64,000 bases of DNA from Paraniabella hibiscisoli (GCF_022512515.1 NZ_JAKWBK010000001.1:1178001-1242000); one strand, 5' to 3'. Positions 9,894 through 17,864 are shown, counted from the stretch's first letter. Program-made: numbers and translations. The notes: generated from the letters alone by a model not told the origin.

Positions 9894-10439
9894 ATGATCA
9901 CAGAAAAAGAAGCAGTTAGGATCAGCAAATTTTTAAGTTTGGTTTTGCGTCACCAGCCGGAAACCATTGACCTCGTGCTGGATGAAAACGGCTGGGCAGA
10001 TGTAACCCCACTAATTGACAAGTGCAATCAAAAGGGGATCACCTTAAACCGGGAGCTACTAGAACACATTGTAGCCACCAATACCAAAAAGCGATTTAGC
10101 TTTAATGACCAAAAGGATCAGATCCGTGCCAACCAGGGACATTCCATTGACGTAGACCTGGCTTTATCGGTGCAGGTACCGCCGGATCTTCTTTATCACG
10201 GCACCGCAGAGCGATTTGTTTCATCCATAAAAGAACAAGGTTTAATCAAACAGCAACGCCAGCATGTACACCTGAGTGCCAAGCAATCCACTGCAGTACA
10301 GGTAGGGCAAAGACATGGAAAGCCGTTTGTGTTTTCGGTATTAACAGCGCAAATGCATCGTGATGGTTTTGTTTTTTATTTATCTGATAATGGTGTATGG
10401 CTAACGGATCATGTGCCTGCAAAATATTTGTCTTTTTAA
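9894..10439 (+). CDS. kptA: RNA 2'-phosphotransferase (KptA/Tpt1)
   Basis: Transfers a 2'-phosphate from RNA splice junctions to NAD. 181 residues, the usual bacterial length, intact. ATG at 9894 gives MITEKEAVRISKFLSLVLRHQPE, the typical N-terminal helix with the catalytic Arg-His (LRHQPE). The winged-helix part (WADVTPLIDKCNQKG) and the ADP-ribosyltransferase-like part (YHGTAERFVSSIKEQGL, VHLSAKQSTA, FYLSDNGVWLTDHVPAKYL) follow. Bacteria lack the tRNA-splicing pathway that needs this enzyme in yeast, so its bacterial role is not settled; it may repair RNA or act on RNA ends. It stands alone between two dispersed repeats. Confidence 0.93.
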   Translation: MITEKEAVRISKFLSLVLRHQPETIDLVLDENGWADVTPLIDKCNQKGITLNRELLEHIVATNTKKRFSFNDQKDQIRANQGHSIDVDLALSVQVPPDLLYHGTAERFVSSIKEQGLIKQQRQHVHLSAKQSTAVQVGQRHGKPFVFSVLTAQMHRDGFVFYLSDNGVWLTDHVPAKYLSF

Positions 10440-10450
10440 CCTCCTTCAGT

Positions 10451-10530
10451 TCGTCATTTCGAGCGTAGCGGAAAAAAATCTCCTTTCTTTCAGCAGATCC
10501 CTCCCCAGCTTCGCAGGTGTCGGGATGACG
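10451..10530. repeat. Dispersed repeat, copy 1 (GTCATTTCGAGCG family)
   Basis: The sequence TCGTCATTTCGAGCG ... AAATCTCC ... TCTTTCAGCAGAT ... CCAGC.TCG ... GGGATGACG has complementary ends (CGTCAT / ATGACG). It matches, in the opposite orientation, the element at 24190-24295, sharing the blocks TTTCGAGCG, AAATCTCC, TCTTTCAGCAGAT and GATGACG-like ends. Confidence 0.7.
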
Positions 10531-10548
10531 ATAAAGAAGGGCATTGAT

Positions 10549-11399
10549 TTACACCAACACTCCTTCGCTTTCCTTGTCCGCTAATGCCCATTCAGTCTCT
10601 ACCACTACATCCAACAGCCCTTCCACTTTGCCCGTTAAGCTTCGCAGCTCCCCATCGTTTACCCTGTAGTCTGATGCATAACGGGCGCTGATATAGGCTT
10701 TCTGCAACAGGTGCAACAAGCGTTTGCCTGCTTCCGTGTGAAGCGGAAATAAGCTGGCTAGTTGGGGCGATACGAGACAACATAACTGTAATAATCGCTC
10801 GATATTGTGCGTTTGAGAATGGTAACCCGTTCCCGCTTTTAGCAGGGCCTGCAAGGCCTGCTCGGCGCATTGGTGCAGCATAAATGCCGCCATTTTATAT
10901 TGTTGCCGCAAGCGGTACAGCTCCGCACCTGCTAAAAACTCGCGGGCTTTTAATAAACCTTCTTTAATGATCGTTGGGTTGGTAATGGACTCTGTCACCT
11001 CAGGTATAGCTTCGTAGTGAATAGCTCCCGCATCATATAGCACAGATCCCTGTTGCCATACGCGCACCGCAAAGGGTGACCCGCCCGCAGCCATTCGATA
11101 AAAGTTGCGGAGGCCTGTACCAGCGTGGTTACGTGCAATAACGGGCTGCAATGCTGTTCTATCTGGTCCTGCCACTGGTGCGGCTCTTTATGCGCAAGCT
11201 CGGGCAATAGGATCAACAACGTACAGCCGGATAACCACTGTTGGGATGCTGCCGGATCGTGAAAGATGCTTTCATAGTGCTGGTGTTGCACTGTGCTGCC
11301 CAGCAGCCATATCTTATCCAGGCTCGCCTGTTTTACAATAATGGCGGCAACCTGCTGCAGCTGCTCCAATGCTTCGGGGTTGAGGTTAACCGGCTTCAT
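10549..11399 (-). CDS. Degenerate nucleotidyltransferase-HEPN fusion protein (one assembly frameshift)
   Basis: About 283 residues. The N-terminal half has the nucleotidyltransferase glycine loop (IWLLGSTVQ), but the strand where the catalytic D-x-D should be reads CTLLILLPE. The transferase is therefore probably inactive. The C-terminal half is a HEPN helical domain (KMAAFMLHQCAEQALQALL, SQTHNIERLL, AYISARYASDYRV). The two open frames join if one G is added to the G3 run at 11080-11082. Its start overlaps the stop of the upstream gene as ATGA, so the two are translated together. HEPN-transferase pairs are common in toxin-antitoxin systems and mobile elements; whether this one is a toxin, antitoxin or adaptor cannot be told. 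Confidence 0.72.
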
Positions 11400-11847
11400 A
11401 GTTCCTCCTTTTTTGGATGGCTGCGTCTGAGTTGCCGATACCATTTTTTAAATGAGTAATGGTAGTGCTTGTCCCGCCATTGGGTGTAGCGCTTTATCAT
11501 TTTAGTGGTTCCTTTATCGGGATACAGCTGGCCTATGGCATCCATTTCTTTAAACAGGCTGCGGATATCGGCGGCGGTATAATGCTGCTGCCCGTAGCCA
11601 TGAGCTATAAAATATTCTACCAGCTGTGCTTTGGCTGCATCGCGGCCCTCGCTGTTCCAGCTGCTATGGGCCAGGTTATCCATAAAATCGGTGAGCAGCC
11701 TTTTGGGGTTACCTCCATTAGCTTGCAGAGCAGCAAGAAAGGATACGGCAAAATAAAAGAGAACTGCGCCTGGCGGGCATAAGCGCCGGTTTGCCATTTC
11801 AGCTCGGGCTTTTGTTGTTTTTGTTTGCGGTGGTGTGTGGTTGCCAT
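11396..11847 (-). CDS. Hypothetical protein coupled to the HEPN gene (one assembly frameshift)
   Basis: About 150 residues. ATG at 11847 gives MATTHHRKQKQQKPELKWQ. An added T in a T4 run (11755-11758) connects it to YFAVSFLAALQANGG and on to the basic C-terminus WYRQLRRSHPKKEEL. A longer unshifted frame starting at 11899 is possible but has a Pro/His-rich N-terminus that looks non-coding. There is one hydrophobic segment (about residues 30-45) and a helical remainder. The ATGA overlap with the HEPN gene suggests a two-gene unit. I recognise no family. Confidence 0.5.
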
Positions 11848-11923
11848 AGTGTAGCGTTTTAGGGTGATGAACAGGCGAACGGACCAACCGGTAGTGCATA
11901 AAAAAGACGTGGGTTAGTCCTTA

Positions 11924-12053
11924 CCGATTCTGAGGGTTACGACACCCTGATCTCAAATAAGAACGCCCACGCCTGAACCTTAAAAATAAGGAAAACGCGA
12001 GCGATTTACCTTATTCTCCCGAGATCAATGATATGTCGTAATTTCAGAATCGG
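11924..12053. ncRNA. Candidate structured RNA: 130-nt nested inverted repeat, 6S-like shape
   Basis: Four paired blocks nest in order: 11924-11933 with 12044-12053 (CCGATTCTGA, 10 bp); 11938-11944 with 12034-12040 (TACGACA); 11948-11954 with 12021-12027 (TGATCTC); 11956-11961 with 12010-12015 (AATAAG). An unpaired region of about 16 and 18 nt follows, then an apical hairpin CCTTA-AAAA-TAAGG (11978-11991). A rod with a central bubble is the layout of 6S RNA, and 6S-type RNAs are known in Bacteroidota, but I cannot match a consensus. The strand is unclear: six T follow some 20 nt after the rod on the minus strand, and a weak AAAGC/GCTTT hairpin with T's follows on the plus strand. A GTGGG segment upstream (about 11909-11913) could pair with CCCAC at 11966-11970. 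Confidence 0.45.
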
Positions 12054-12118
12054 GAATAAAGCAAATGCGCTTTTATATTTTATCGTATAATTATCAGGTC
12101 ATGAATTATAGAATTTAA

Positions 12119-12157
12119 TTGTTATGCAATATAACAAAATTGTTACACAATAACAAT
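12119..12157. promoter_or_regulatory. Two tandem palindromic operators upstream of the XRE gene
   Basis: Two 19-base dyads lie side by side: TTGTTAT-N5-ATAACAA (12119-12137) and ATTGTTA-N5-TAACAAT (12139-12157). Their centres are 20 bases apart, two helical turns. They sit about 90-125 bases before the XRE start and just upstream of a possible promoter. This fits cooperative binding by the XRE protein and autoregulation, as HipB does at its operators. Confidence 0.6.
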
Positions 12158-12178
12158 AATATATTTTATAACGCTTCT

Positions 12179-12207
12179 TTTGACTGAAAGTAAAATAATT
12201 ACATTTC
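12179..12207 (+). promoter_or_regulatory. Possible promoter of the XRE-kinase-HIRAN operon
   Basis: TTTG at 12179-12182 and TACATTTC at 12200-12207 (consensus TAnnTTTG, one mismatch) are 17 bases apart. They lie directly downstream of the tandem operators. Confidence 0.35.
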
Positions 12208-12244
12208 TCTATATTGTGTGCTTTAAGAACAATTTAATAGCCTG

Positions 12245-12568
12245 ATGAGTAAAATAATTAAACCAAAGGGCAAGCCGGAACATATCATAATGAACCGGCT
12301 GGCAGTTATTTTAAAAGAAGAAAGAGTTTCTAACAAAGAGCTTGCTGAGGCGTTAGATTATGAGCCGGCAACTGTATCCAAATGGGCCACCAACACCATA
12401 CAACCGCCGCTTTCTACCTTCTTTCGTATTGCCTTAACGCTTGATCGGGACCTGAAAGATTTTTTTATATCGACCAAAGAAATTGAAACAGGAGAGAAAA
12501 AGAAAATGCTTAAAGAATTAGCGGTGATTGCCGAAAAGGGAAAGCGGACGGGGAAGGGTAAAAAATAA
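12245..12568 (+). CDS. XRE-family helix-turn-helix regulator (HipB-like position)
   Basis: 107 residues, intact. The helix-turn-helix is in residues ~17-65 (NRLAVILKEERVSNKELAEALDYEP ends the second helix; TVSKWATNTIQPPLSTFFRIALTL follows). The C-terminal tail is strongly basic (EKKKMLKELAVIAEKGKRTGKGKK), the type of tail that could contact DNA or the kinase. It precedes a HipA-like kinase by about 150 bases and has two palindromic operators upstream, so it is probably the repressor and perhaps the antitoxin of the module. The tail is longer than needed for DNA binding alone. Confidence 0.82.
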   Translation: MSKIIKPKGKPEHIIMNRLAVILKEERVSNKELAEALDYEPATVSKWATNTIQPPLSTFFRIALTLDRDLKDFFISTKEIETGEKKKMLKELAVIAEKGKRTGKGKK

Positions 12569-12721
12569 CAAGTGTTGCTGCAGAAGGTTAAAATAGATTG
12601 ATGGCTACTTAAAAAATAAATTAATTGTTGCATTATAATGTAAAGTGAATTTCATTAAATTCGATTCCTACTTATAATAGGGTCTTATTGTTAACCTTCT
12701 CAAATTTACTTTTTACGCTGA

Positions 12722-13807
12722 ATGGATGGTCACCGAATTGATATAGAATTTATAGATGCTTCTGATTGGCAGGAGCTATCATGGTATAGCAGTGGCGGTA
12801 CCAGGGCTAAAAAGATTTTGCAAAACTCCTTTGGCAAGGAGTTCTATTTTAAATGTTCGGAAAAAAACCTTCGAAAGATGGTAAGCCAGAAAAGCACTAT
12901 AAGTATGAATTCTGGAATGAAGTTATTGCATATCAGTTGGGTAAATATTTAGGCTTGGATATGCTTCGCTACGATGTGGCTGTGTTCGATGGAGAAATAG
13001 GATGTATTAGTCCGAAGATGACAGTTACAGATGAGGAACAATTGATAGAAATAGGCAGGTTTATGACGGCGATAAATTCTGACTTTTTACCTGAGAATTA
13101 TAAAACAAGAACTGAATATACTTTTCAGTTATTAACAGAAACGCTGGATTATTTTAGCCTTTCCCAGTATTTGCCGTTCTTTTTCAGACGTTGATTTTTG
13201 ATGCAGTTATAAGCAATACTGACAGACATCAGGAAAATTGGGCATTTATTGGTAAAACCACCTTCTTATCAGAGGCATTAAAACAAGTGGAAGATAATGT
13301 AAAGGTTAAGGGTTTTAAAAAGCTTCCCTTGTTACTAAAACCACTCTATCATTGGATGTTTGATAGAAAAAAGAATGAACTATCTAAAAAGGGTAAGGTT
13401 TATAAATTGATACATACAGAAGTTTCGAAAACAGCCCCAATCTACGATAGCGGTAGTTCCCTTGCACGGGAATTAAATAATAATAGGATTGATATATTGC
13501 TTAAGAACGATGCCGAATTAAAAAATATCTTGAAAATGGAAAGTCCGAGCTGCATTGGAATAACAAAAAATGTTCTCATTATGATTTGATTAAGGAATTG
13601 TTAAACTCATCGTATGTGGAAGAAGTTACAAAGGCTTCAAAGTTTCTGAAGAATTGGAATTCAGAGCTGGTACAGAACATTTTAGATGGAATAGATGCTA
13701 TTGTTCCTGAAAAATGGGCTGAATATCGTATTCCAGACAACAGGAGAAACCTAATTTTAAAATTGTTAACTTCGCGCTTTGAGACAATTATCCAATTATT
13801 TCCGTGA
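12722..13807 (+). CDS. HipA-like Ser/Thr kinase, HipT type (three assembly frameshifts)
   Basis: About 362 residues after adding one base in each of three runs: A7 at 12861-12867, T5 at 13180-13184 and A4 at 13533-13536. The N-lobe has a Lys-rich strand (KEFYFKCSEKKPSK) and a helix-rich KYEFWNEVIAYQLGKYLGLDM. The catalytic loop is ISNTDRHQENW (~163-173), matching the HipA pattern NxDRHxxN. The metal-binding segment is PIYDSGSSLAREL (~240). The separate N-terminal subdomain of HipA is missing; a similar module is in the next gene. HipA kinases phosphorylate aminoacyl-tRNA synthetases and stop growth; the target here is unknown. The stop overlaps the next start by four bases. Confidence 0.82.
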
Positions 13808-14459
13808 CAGAATTTGATAAAATATATGTGGTATGGCGAAAAGGCGCGGTGATAGGCGTGCAGCAGTTGGAGACTTAACGAAAGCATCCGATGGGAGATA
13901 TATTTTTAAATATTTTTCTTCCGCTATTGAATTACAGGAAAAAGAGGGCTTTTCTCCTTATACTGAATTTCAGGATCTTACTAAAGAGTATAACGGAAAT
14001 GTTATTGAAATATTTGGACAACGTTTGACAAAGAGCGATAGACCCGATATTAGCAGTTTTTACAAATTTTGGGAGGTTGACTCCGACAAAGCGCATGATA
14101 AATTTTATTTATTAGGTAAAACTCAAGGCCTCGTTGCTACCGACAACTTTGAGTTTTTAGCGGATTATAAATTTGTGCCTGATTTACACTTTTTGACTGA
14201 AATTGCAGGACTTTCAAAATTACAGTTGCCCAAAGGGACTTTTCAAATAGGGGAAGAATTGCAATATGAATTAGAGCCGGACAATCCTAAAGACAAACTT
14301 GCAGTAAAATTGTTGCAGAACGGCAAGGAAATTGGATACATAAAAAAGTACCATAGCAAAGTGTTTCACGATGCCGGTACCAACAGGCTACGCTTAACAA
14401 TTAAGGCTATTGATCAAAATGGTATTGTAAAGCGGGTTTTTGTGAAAGTTTCGGTTTGA
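13804..14459 (+). CDS. HipS-like/HIRAN domain protein (one assembly frameshift)
   Basis: About 218 residues. It starts with GTG at 13804 inside the kinase stop (GTGA overlap). One extra C near 13845 joins KIYVVWRKG to RGDRRAAVGDLTKASDG. The N-terminal half has the look of the HipA N-subdomain (VGDLTKASDGRYIFKYF, EGFSPYTEF, EIFGQRLTKSDRPD). The C-terminal half is a HIRAN domain (FLTEIAGLSKLQLPKG, YELEPDNPKDKLAVKLL, GYIKKYHSKVF). In eukaryotes HIRAN binds 3' ends of single-stranded DNA. In HipBST systems the small HipS protein neutralises the kinase, so this protein may be a HipS fused to a DNA sensor. That function is inference. Confidence 0.78.
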
Positions 14460-14542
14460 AAATAAAAAAGAGCAATTAAGCCCACTACTCCTGTTAGCAT
14501 ATATTCATTTACATTTTAGGACTGGTATACCAAGTTTTATAT

Positions 14543-15382
14543 TTATTTTCTTGTTTTCGTAAATCTCCATACATCTCCTCCTTTATTTGGGTATAAATAA
14601 GTTTCAAACCATCCCGTTGATGGATCATATACTCTTACAGGGACACCGCCCCCTATTGTTTTCATAATTAGTGGGATATAAATTTCATCTTTTATTTGCT
14701 TCAAGGATTGAAATATACCTGCAAATAAGAAATAAGACATAACGTACATTTTCTCCCAATCTTCAAAGCATAAGCCCTCCAAATTTGCATACTTGTCACT
14801 TCCATGATTATCATATATAATTCCGCCTTGAACACATCGATATTGCGAATGTGCAATCGCATTTCTTACATTTCTATTGTATGCTTCGTTGATACTTTGC
14901 CGAAAGTTTGGAGCGAAGCCAAGTCTATTAATAATCTGTTCCCGAATATGTTTATTTTTTCCATTCGGGGTTAGCTTGCTCATGTCAAGTGTCCAATCAT
15001 AGCTTGAACCACTGGCAACATTTACCATTTGAGTCAAGATTCTCAAAAAGTAGTTGTTTTCCCATATGCTTAAATAATTGGCTTTCTCTTTGTGTAATGA
15101 TAATTCAAACTCTGTCGTACCGTCGAGTCGTATAGAATCTAAATTATCATCATCAGTTATATCTTCGATTCCCTTAGAAATAATGGAGTTGACTTTTTGA
15201 AAGTTATTAACACCATCAGTTCCTAAACCAACCGCAGCTTTATTAAACATTATATTTCCATTCTGCTGACATAATAAAAGATCGCCACTGTGCTGCATTT
15301 TTAACTTTGCTATGTTAAATATCTCTTGCAATCCATTTCGGATCATTAATTCGTATTTAGTTATGTTATCTATTCTGACCAT
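14543..15382 (-). CDS. Unknown protein with HEPN-like RNxxxH motif
   Basis: 279 residues, intact, on the opposite strand to its neighbours. No signal peptide or membrane segment. RNAIAHSQYR (R173, N174, H178) is the RNxxxH pattern of HEPN ribonucleases and sits at the end of a helix, as in that fold. The rest is helical, with an aromatic C-terminus (STGWFETYLYPNKGGDVWRF) that may be a separate small beta domain. Position between a HipA-HIRAN module and an XRE-ImmA/PIN module makes a defence role plausible. Apart from the motif I do not recognise a family. Confidence 0.62.
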   Translation of the reverse strand: MVRIDNITKYELMIRNGLQEIFNIAKLKMQHSGDLLLCQQNGNIMFNKAAVGLGTDGVNNFQKVNSIISKGIEDITDDDNLDSIRLDGTTEFELSLHKEKANYLSIWENNYFLRILTQMVNVASGSSYDWTLDMSKLTPNGKNKHIREQIINRLGFAPNFRQSINEAYNRNVRNAIAHSQYRCVQGGIIYDNHGSDKYANLEGLCFEDWEKMYVMSYFLFAGIFQSLKQIKDEIYIPLIMKTIGGGVPVRVYDPSTGWFETYLYPNKGGDVWRFTKTRK

Positions 15383-15520
15383 TACTTTGTATTTTAAAAT
15401 TTTACTCAGAGATAAGAAAAGTTAAAAACATGAATTATTAATTTGCCAAAAGGTGTCCAACTAAAAAATCTTGCGGCACCGTTCAGCTAAAGAAATATGC
15501 GCGGAATTCTTAAGGACGGA

Positions 15521-15562
15521 CAAAGTTACAAATTTCATTTATTTTATAAATTCGTAACTTTG
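15521..15562. promoter_or_regulatory. Symmetric operator with two back-to-back promoter boxes
   Basis: Arms 15521-15535 and 15548-15562 are complementary over 15 bases with one mismatch and 12 bases between them. Each outer end is a perfect Bacteroidota -7 box (TAACTTTG), one facing right and one facing left. The right box ends four bases before the ATG of the XRE-ImmA gene, so its transcript would be almost leaderless. The left box could serve the gene at 14543-15382. Confidence 0.6.
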
Positions 15563-15566
15563 GTCA

Positions 15567-16648
15567 ATGAAAAAAATACGTGAAAACTTATTTGCTACCC
15601 GCTTTAAATCTGCCCGCCTGCTCAATGGTTTTTCTTTACAGGATCTTGCAGACGTGTTGAAGGAGCAAGGGCATTCATTAACCAAGCAATCTTTACATCG
15701 GTACGAAAAAGGAGAGGTGGAGCCGGATAGTGAGATTACCGGCTGGTTGAGTGACGCGCTGAACGTACGTCCCGACTTTTTACCCGTGCTACCCATGTTG
15801 AAATTGGTACAATAGAGTACCGCAAACTGAAGAGCGTTGCTTCGAAGGAAGATGACCGCATTGTGGAACAAACCCGTGAATACCTGAGCCGCTACCTGGA
15901 GCTGGAAGAAATACTGGCATTGCCGGTAAACTTTAAAAATCCGTTACAGGATTTTAAAGAGGTAGAGGCATATGCAGATGTAAATGAAGCTGCCCTGCAG
16001 CTACGCAAAAAATGGAACCTGGGCGATGATCCTATTTCTAATATAGTAGAGCTACTGGAAGATAAACATATAAAAGTGGTGCCGCTGGATGCTGATATGG
16101 GATTTGATGGATTACAGACCACCGTTAACAAAACTATTCCGGTAATAGCTTATAACAGTCGTAAAATAGTAAAGCCCGATCGTATTCGCTTCACCCTGCT
16201 ACATGAGCTGGGGCACTTGTTGCTACAATTTGGCCCATCACTCACCAATAAACAGGTTGAAACCCTTTGCCACCAGTTTGCCGGGGCCATGCTATTGCCT
16301 GAAAAAGCTATTATAAGAGAATTGGGGCAACATCGCACCCGGCTGTATATGCAGGAGCTGGGGCATATTAAAACCCAGTATGGTATTTCGATGCAGGCAG
16401 TTGTAATGCGCGCTAAAGTCTGCGGCATTATTAATGACCATTATGCTAAACAGTTTTTCTTCATCATGAATAATAACGGCTGGAAAGTAGATGAGCCGGT
16501 AGATTACAACGGGGAAGAAAAATCGAACCGTTTTGATCAATTATTATTACGTGCCCTGGCCGAAGAGCAGATATCAATGAGCAAGGCCGCGGCGCTCAAA
16601 AATCAAAAACTGGCTGATTTTAAAAGAGATTTTCTGATGGCATTTTAG
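15567..16648 (+). CDS. XRE regulator fused to ImmA/IrrE-type (M78) metallopeptidase (one assembly frameshift)
   Basis: About 360 residues. The N-terminal XRE domain (FKSARLLNGFSLQDLADVL, TKQSLHRYEKGEVEPD) ends near residue 75. An added T in the T5 run at 15777-15781 links it to the rest. The peptidase domain has HELGHLLLQ (~212), the zinc HExxH, with CHQFAGAMLLPEKAI downstream supplying the third ligand region. Proteins of this kind repress mobile elements or toxin genes and cleave a regulator, or themselves, after a stress signal. The gene overlaps a symmetric operator just upstream and is followed after 33 bases by a PIN gene, so they look like a regulator-nuclease pair. Confidence 0.88.
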
Positions 16649-16681
16649 CGTTAACTTTACATACACCAATATGCTGCCCTT

Positions 16682-17203
16682 ATGGAAAAAGTGGCTATAA
16701 CAGATGCCTGCATATTTATCGATCTTTACGAACTGCAATTGCTGACCCATTTTTTTGAAATGGAGTTGGAGGTACATACCACTATCAATGTAATGAACGA
16801 GCTGATTACAGAACAGCGGCAACAGTTGCAGGTTTATCATTCTGTAAAGAAGCTCACCATTCATATTGCTGGCGAGGTAGATCAAAAAATTATCCGTCTT
16901 AATAATTATCCAAGGTCTCTTTCGGAGAGTGATTGCTCGGTGCTCTACTTTGCTGAAAAGCATAATGCTATTTTGTTGAGTAGCGATAAGGTGGTACGCA
17001 ATACTGCGAAGAGGCGTTCTATAGACTATCACGGTATGCTTTGGATTTTTGACAGGTTGGTTGCCGCCGGTATGCTAAATAGGAGAGAGGCTGGAAATAA
17101 ATTACAACAATTGATTCGCTCTAATATCGTTTTTCAAAACAACCGGGAGTTGGTGGCTGAAATGGAAAAGCGGCTCGGCGTGGGGAGATGGCTAATCATT
17201 TAA
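16682..17203 (+). CDS. PIN-domain protein (DUF3368-like), probable nuclease
   Basis: 173 residues, intact. PIN-fold acidic residues are visible in order: ITDACIFID (D8), NVMNELITEQ (Glu), LSESDCSVLYFAEKH and LLSSDKVVRN (Asp). After them comes the family's typical LWIFDRLVAAGMLNRREAGNKL. PIN proteins are RNases, often toxins. Here the gene follows an XRE-ImmA/IrrE protein by 33 bases, an arrangement known from mobile elements in which the metallopeptidase controls the nuclease. It has no small VapB-like antitoxin next to it. Confidence 0.85.
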   Translation: MEKVAITDACIFIDLYELQLLTHFFEMELEVHTTINVMNELITEQRQQLQVYHSVKKLTIHIAGEVDQKIIRLNNYPRSLSESDCSVLYFAEKHNAILLSSDKVVRNTAKRRSIDYHGMLWIFDRLVAAGMLNRREAGNKLQQLIRSNIVFQNNRELVAEMEKRLGVGRWLII

Positions 17204-17232
17204 GAACAGATTAAAGCATTTCCTCCGTTTAC

Positions 17233-17493
17233 TTAAGCGCTTTTGTTCAACATTTCGGCGGGTACGATACAACAATCTGCCATACGCACCATATTGTCAT
17301 TAATAAAATAATATCCGGGTCTACACTTTTTTCGGCGATCGTTTAGCGCTGCTATACCCGCGCGTAGTCCCTGTTGCCGGGCTATTCTATATACATATTT
17401 GCTGCAGGTTTCTTTAAAGACGCAACGTTTCCTGCTTTTTTTAGGCACTAGCAGCCAATACAATTGTATTGCAAAAAGTAAAGAATAGCGCAT
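17233..17493 (-). CDS. YidD-like small protein
   Basis: 86 residues. It matches YidD (membrane protein insertion efficiency factor) in CVFKETCSKYVYRIARQQG, equivalent to the usual CRFxPTCSxYA, and in the downstream CRPGYY. The N-terminus is hydrophobic (LLFAIQLYWLL). The usual Pro-Thr is replaced by Glu-Thr, so this is a divergent paralogue. Its stop is on the minus strand 29 bases from the end of the PIN gene, and its ATG directly follows the stop of the DUF4177-like gene, with which it probably forms an operon. Confidence 0.68.
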   Translation of the reverse strand: MRYSLLFAIQLYWLLVPKKSRKRCVFKETCSKYVYRIARQQGLRAGIAALNDRRKKCRPGYYFINDNMVRMADCCIVPAEMLNKSA

Positions 17494-17724
17494 TTAAGCG
17501 GGTTGAGAAAATATAACCAACTGAAAGAAAGTGGTGCTGGTTTTAGCATTAATACCAAAACAACCCGGATCGTCTACAACTGTTTCAAACTTTTCTACTG
17601 ATTCAAATGCCCAGCCCTGTGCGGCAAAATCGTTGATAAGTATTTCTAATTTTTGAGCTACGGTTCCGGTTGTTTCTTTTGTCGTAATGTTGGCCACGTA
17701 GGGCACTACTTTGTAGGTCTTCAT
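17494..17724 (-). CDS. Small DUF4177-like protein
   Basis: 76 residues from ATG at 17724 (MKTYKVVPYVANI). The pattern MKxYKVVPY, then LINDFAAQGWAFESVEKFETVV and FFQLVIFSQ is that of the short DUF4177-type proteins, which have no known function. It ends one base before the start of the YidD-like gene. A longer TTG start at 17739 is possible but less likely. Confidence 0.6.
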   Translation of the reverse strand: MKTYKVVPYVANITTKETTGTVAQKLEILINDFAAQGWAFESVEKFETVVDDPGCFGINAKTSTTFFQLVIFSQPA

Positions 17725-17864
17725 TGTTATTATTTTCAAACAAAAATATAGTGGCCCAACAACAGAGATTTACGGAAAACCGTAAGAGCAAATATTAAAG
17801 GCTGAAGATCAAAAAAGTACTGGTAAGTAAAATAACGCTGCCGCCTGCACCACCGCCAAACGGT

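Noticed and set aside
11924..12053. Retron-type msr-msd RNA
   Set aside because: The terminal inverted repeats would fit, but no reverse transcriptase is encoded nearby on either strand.
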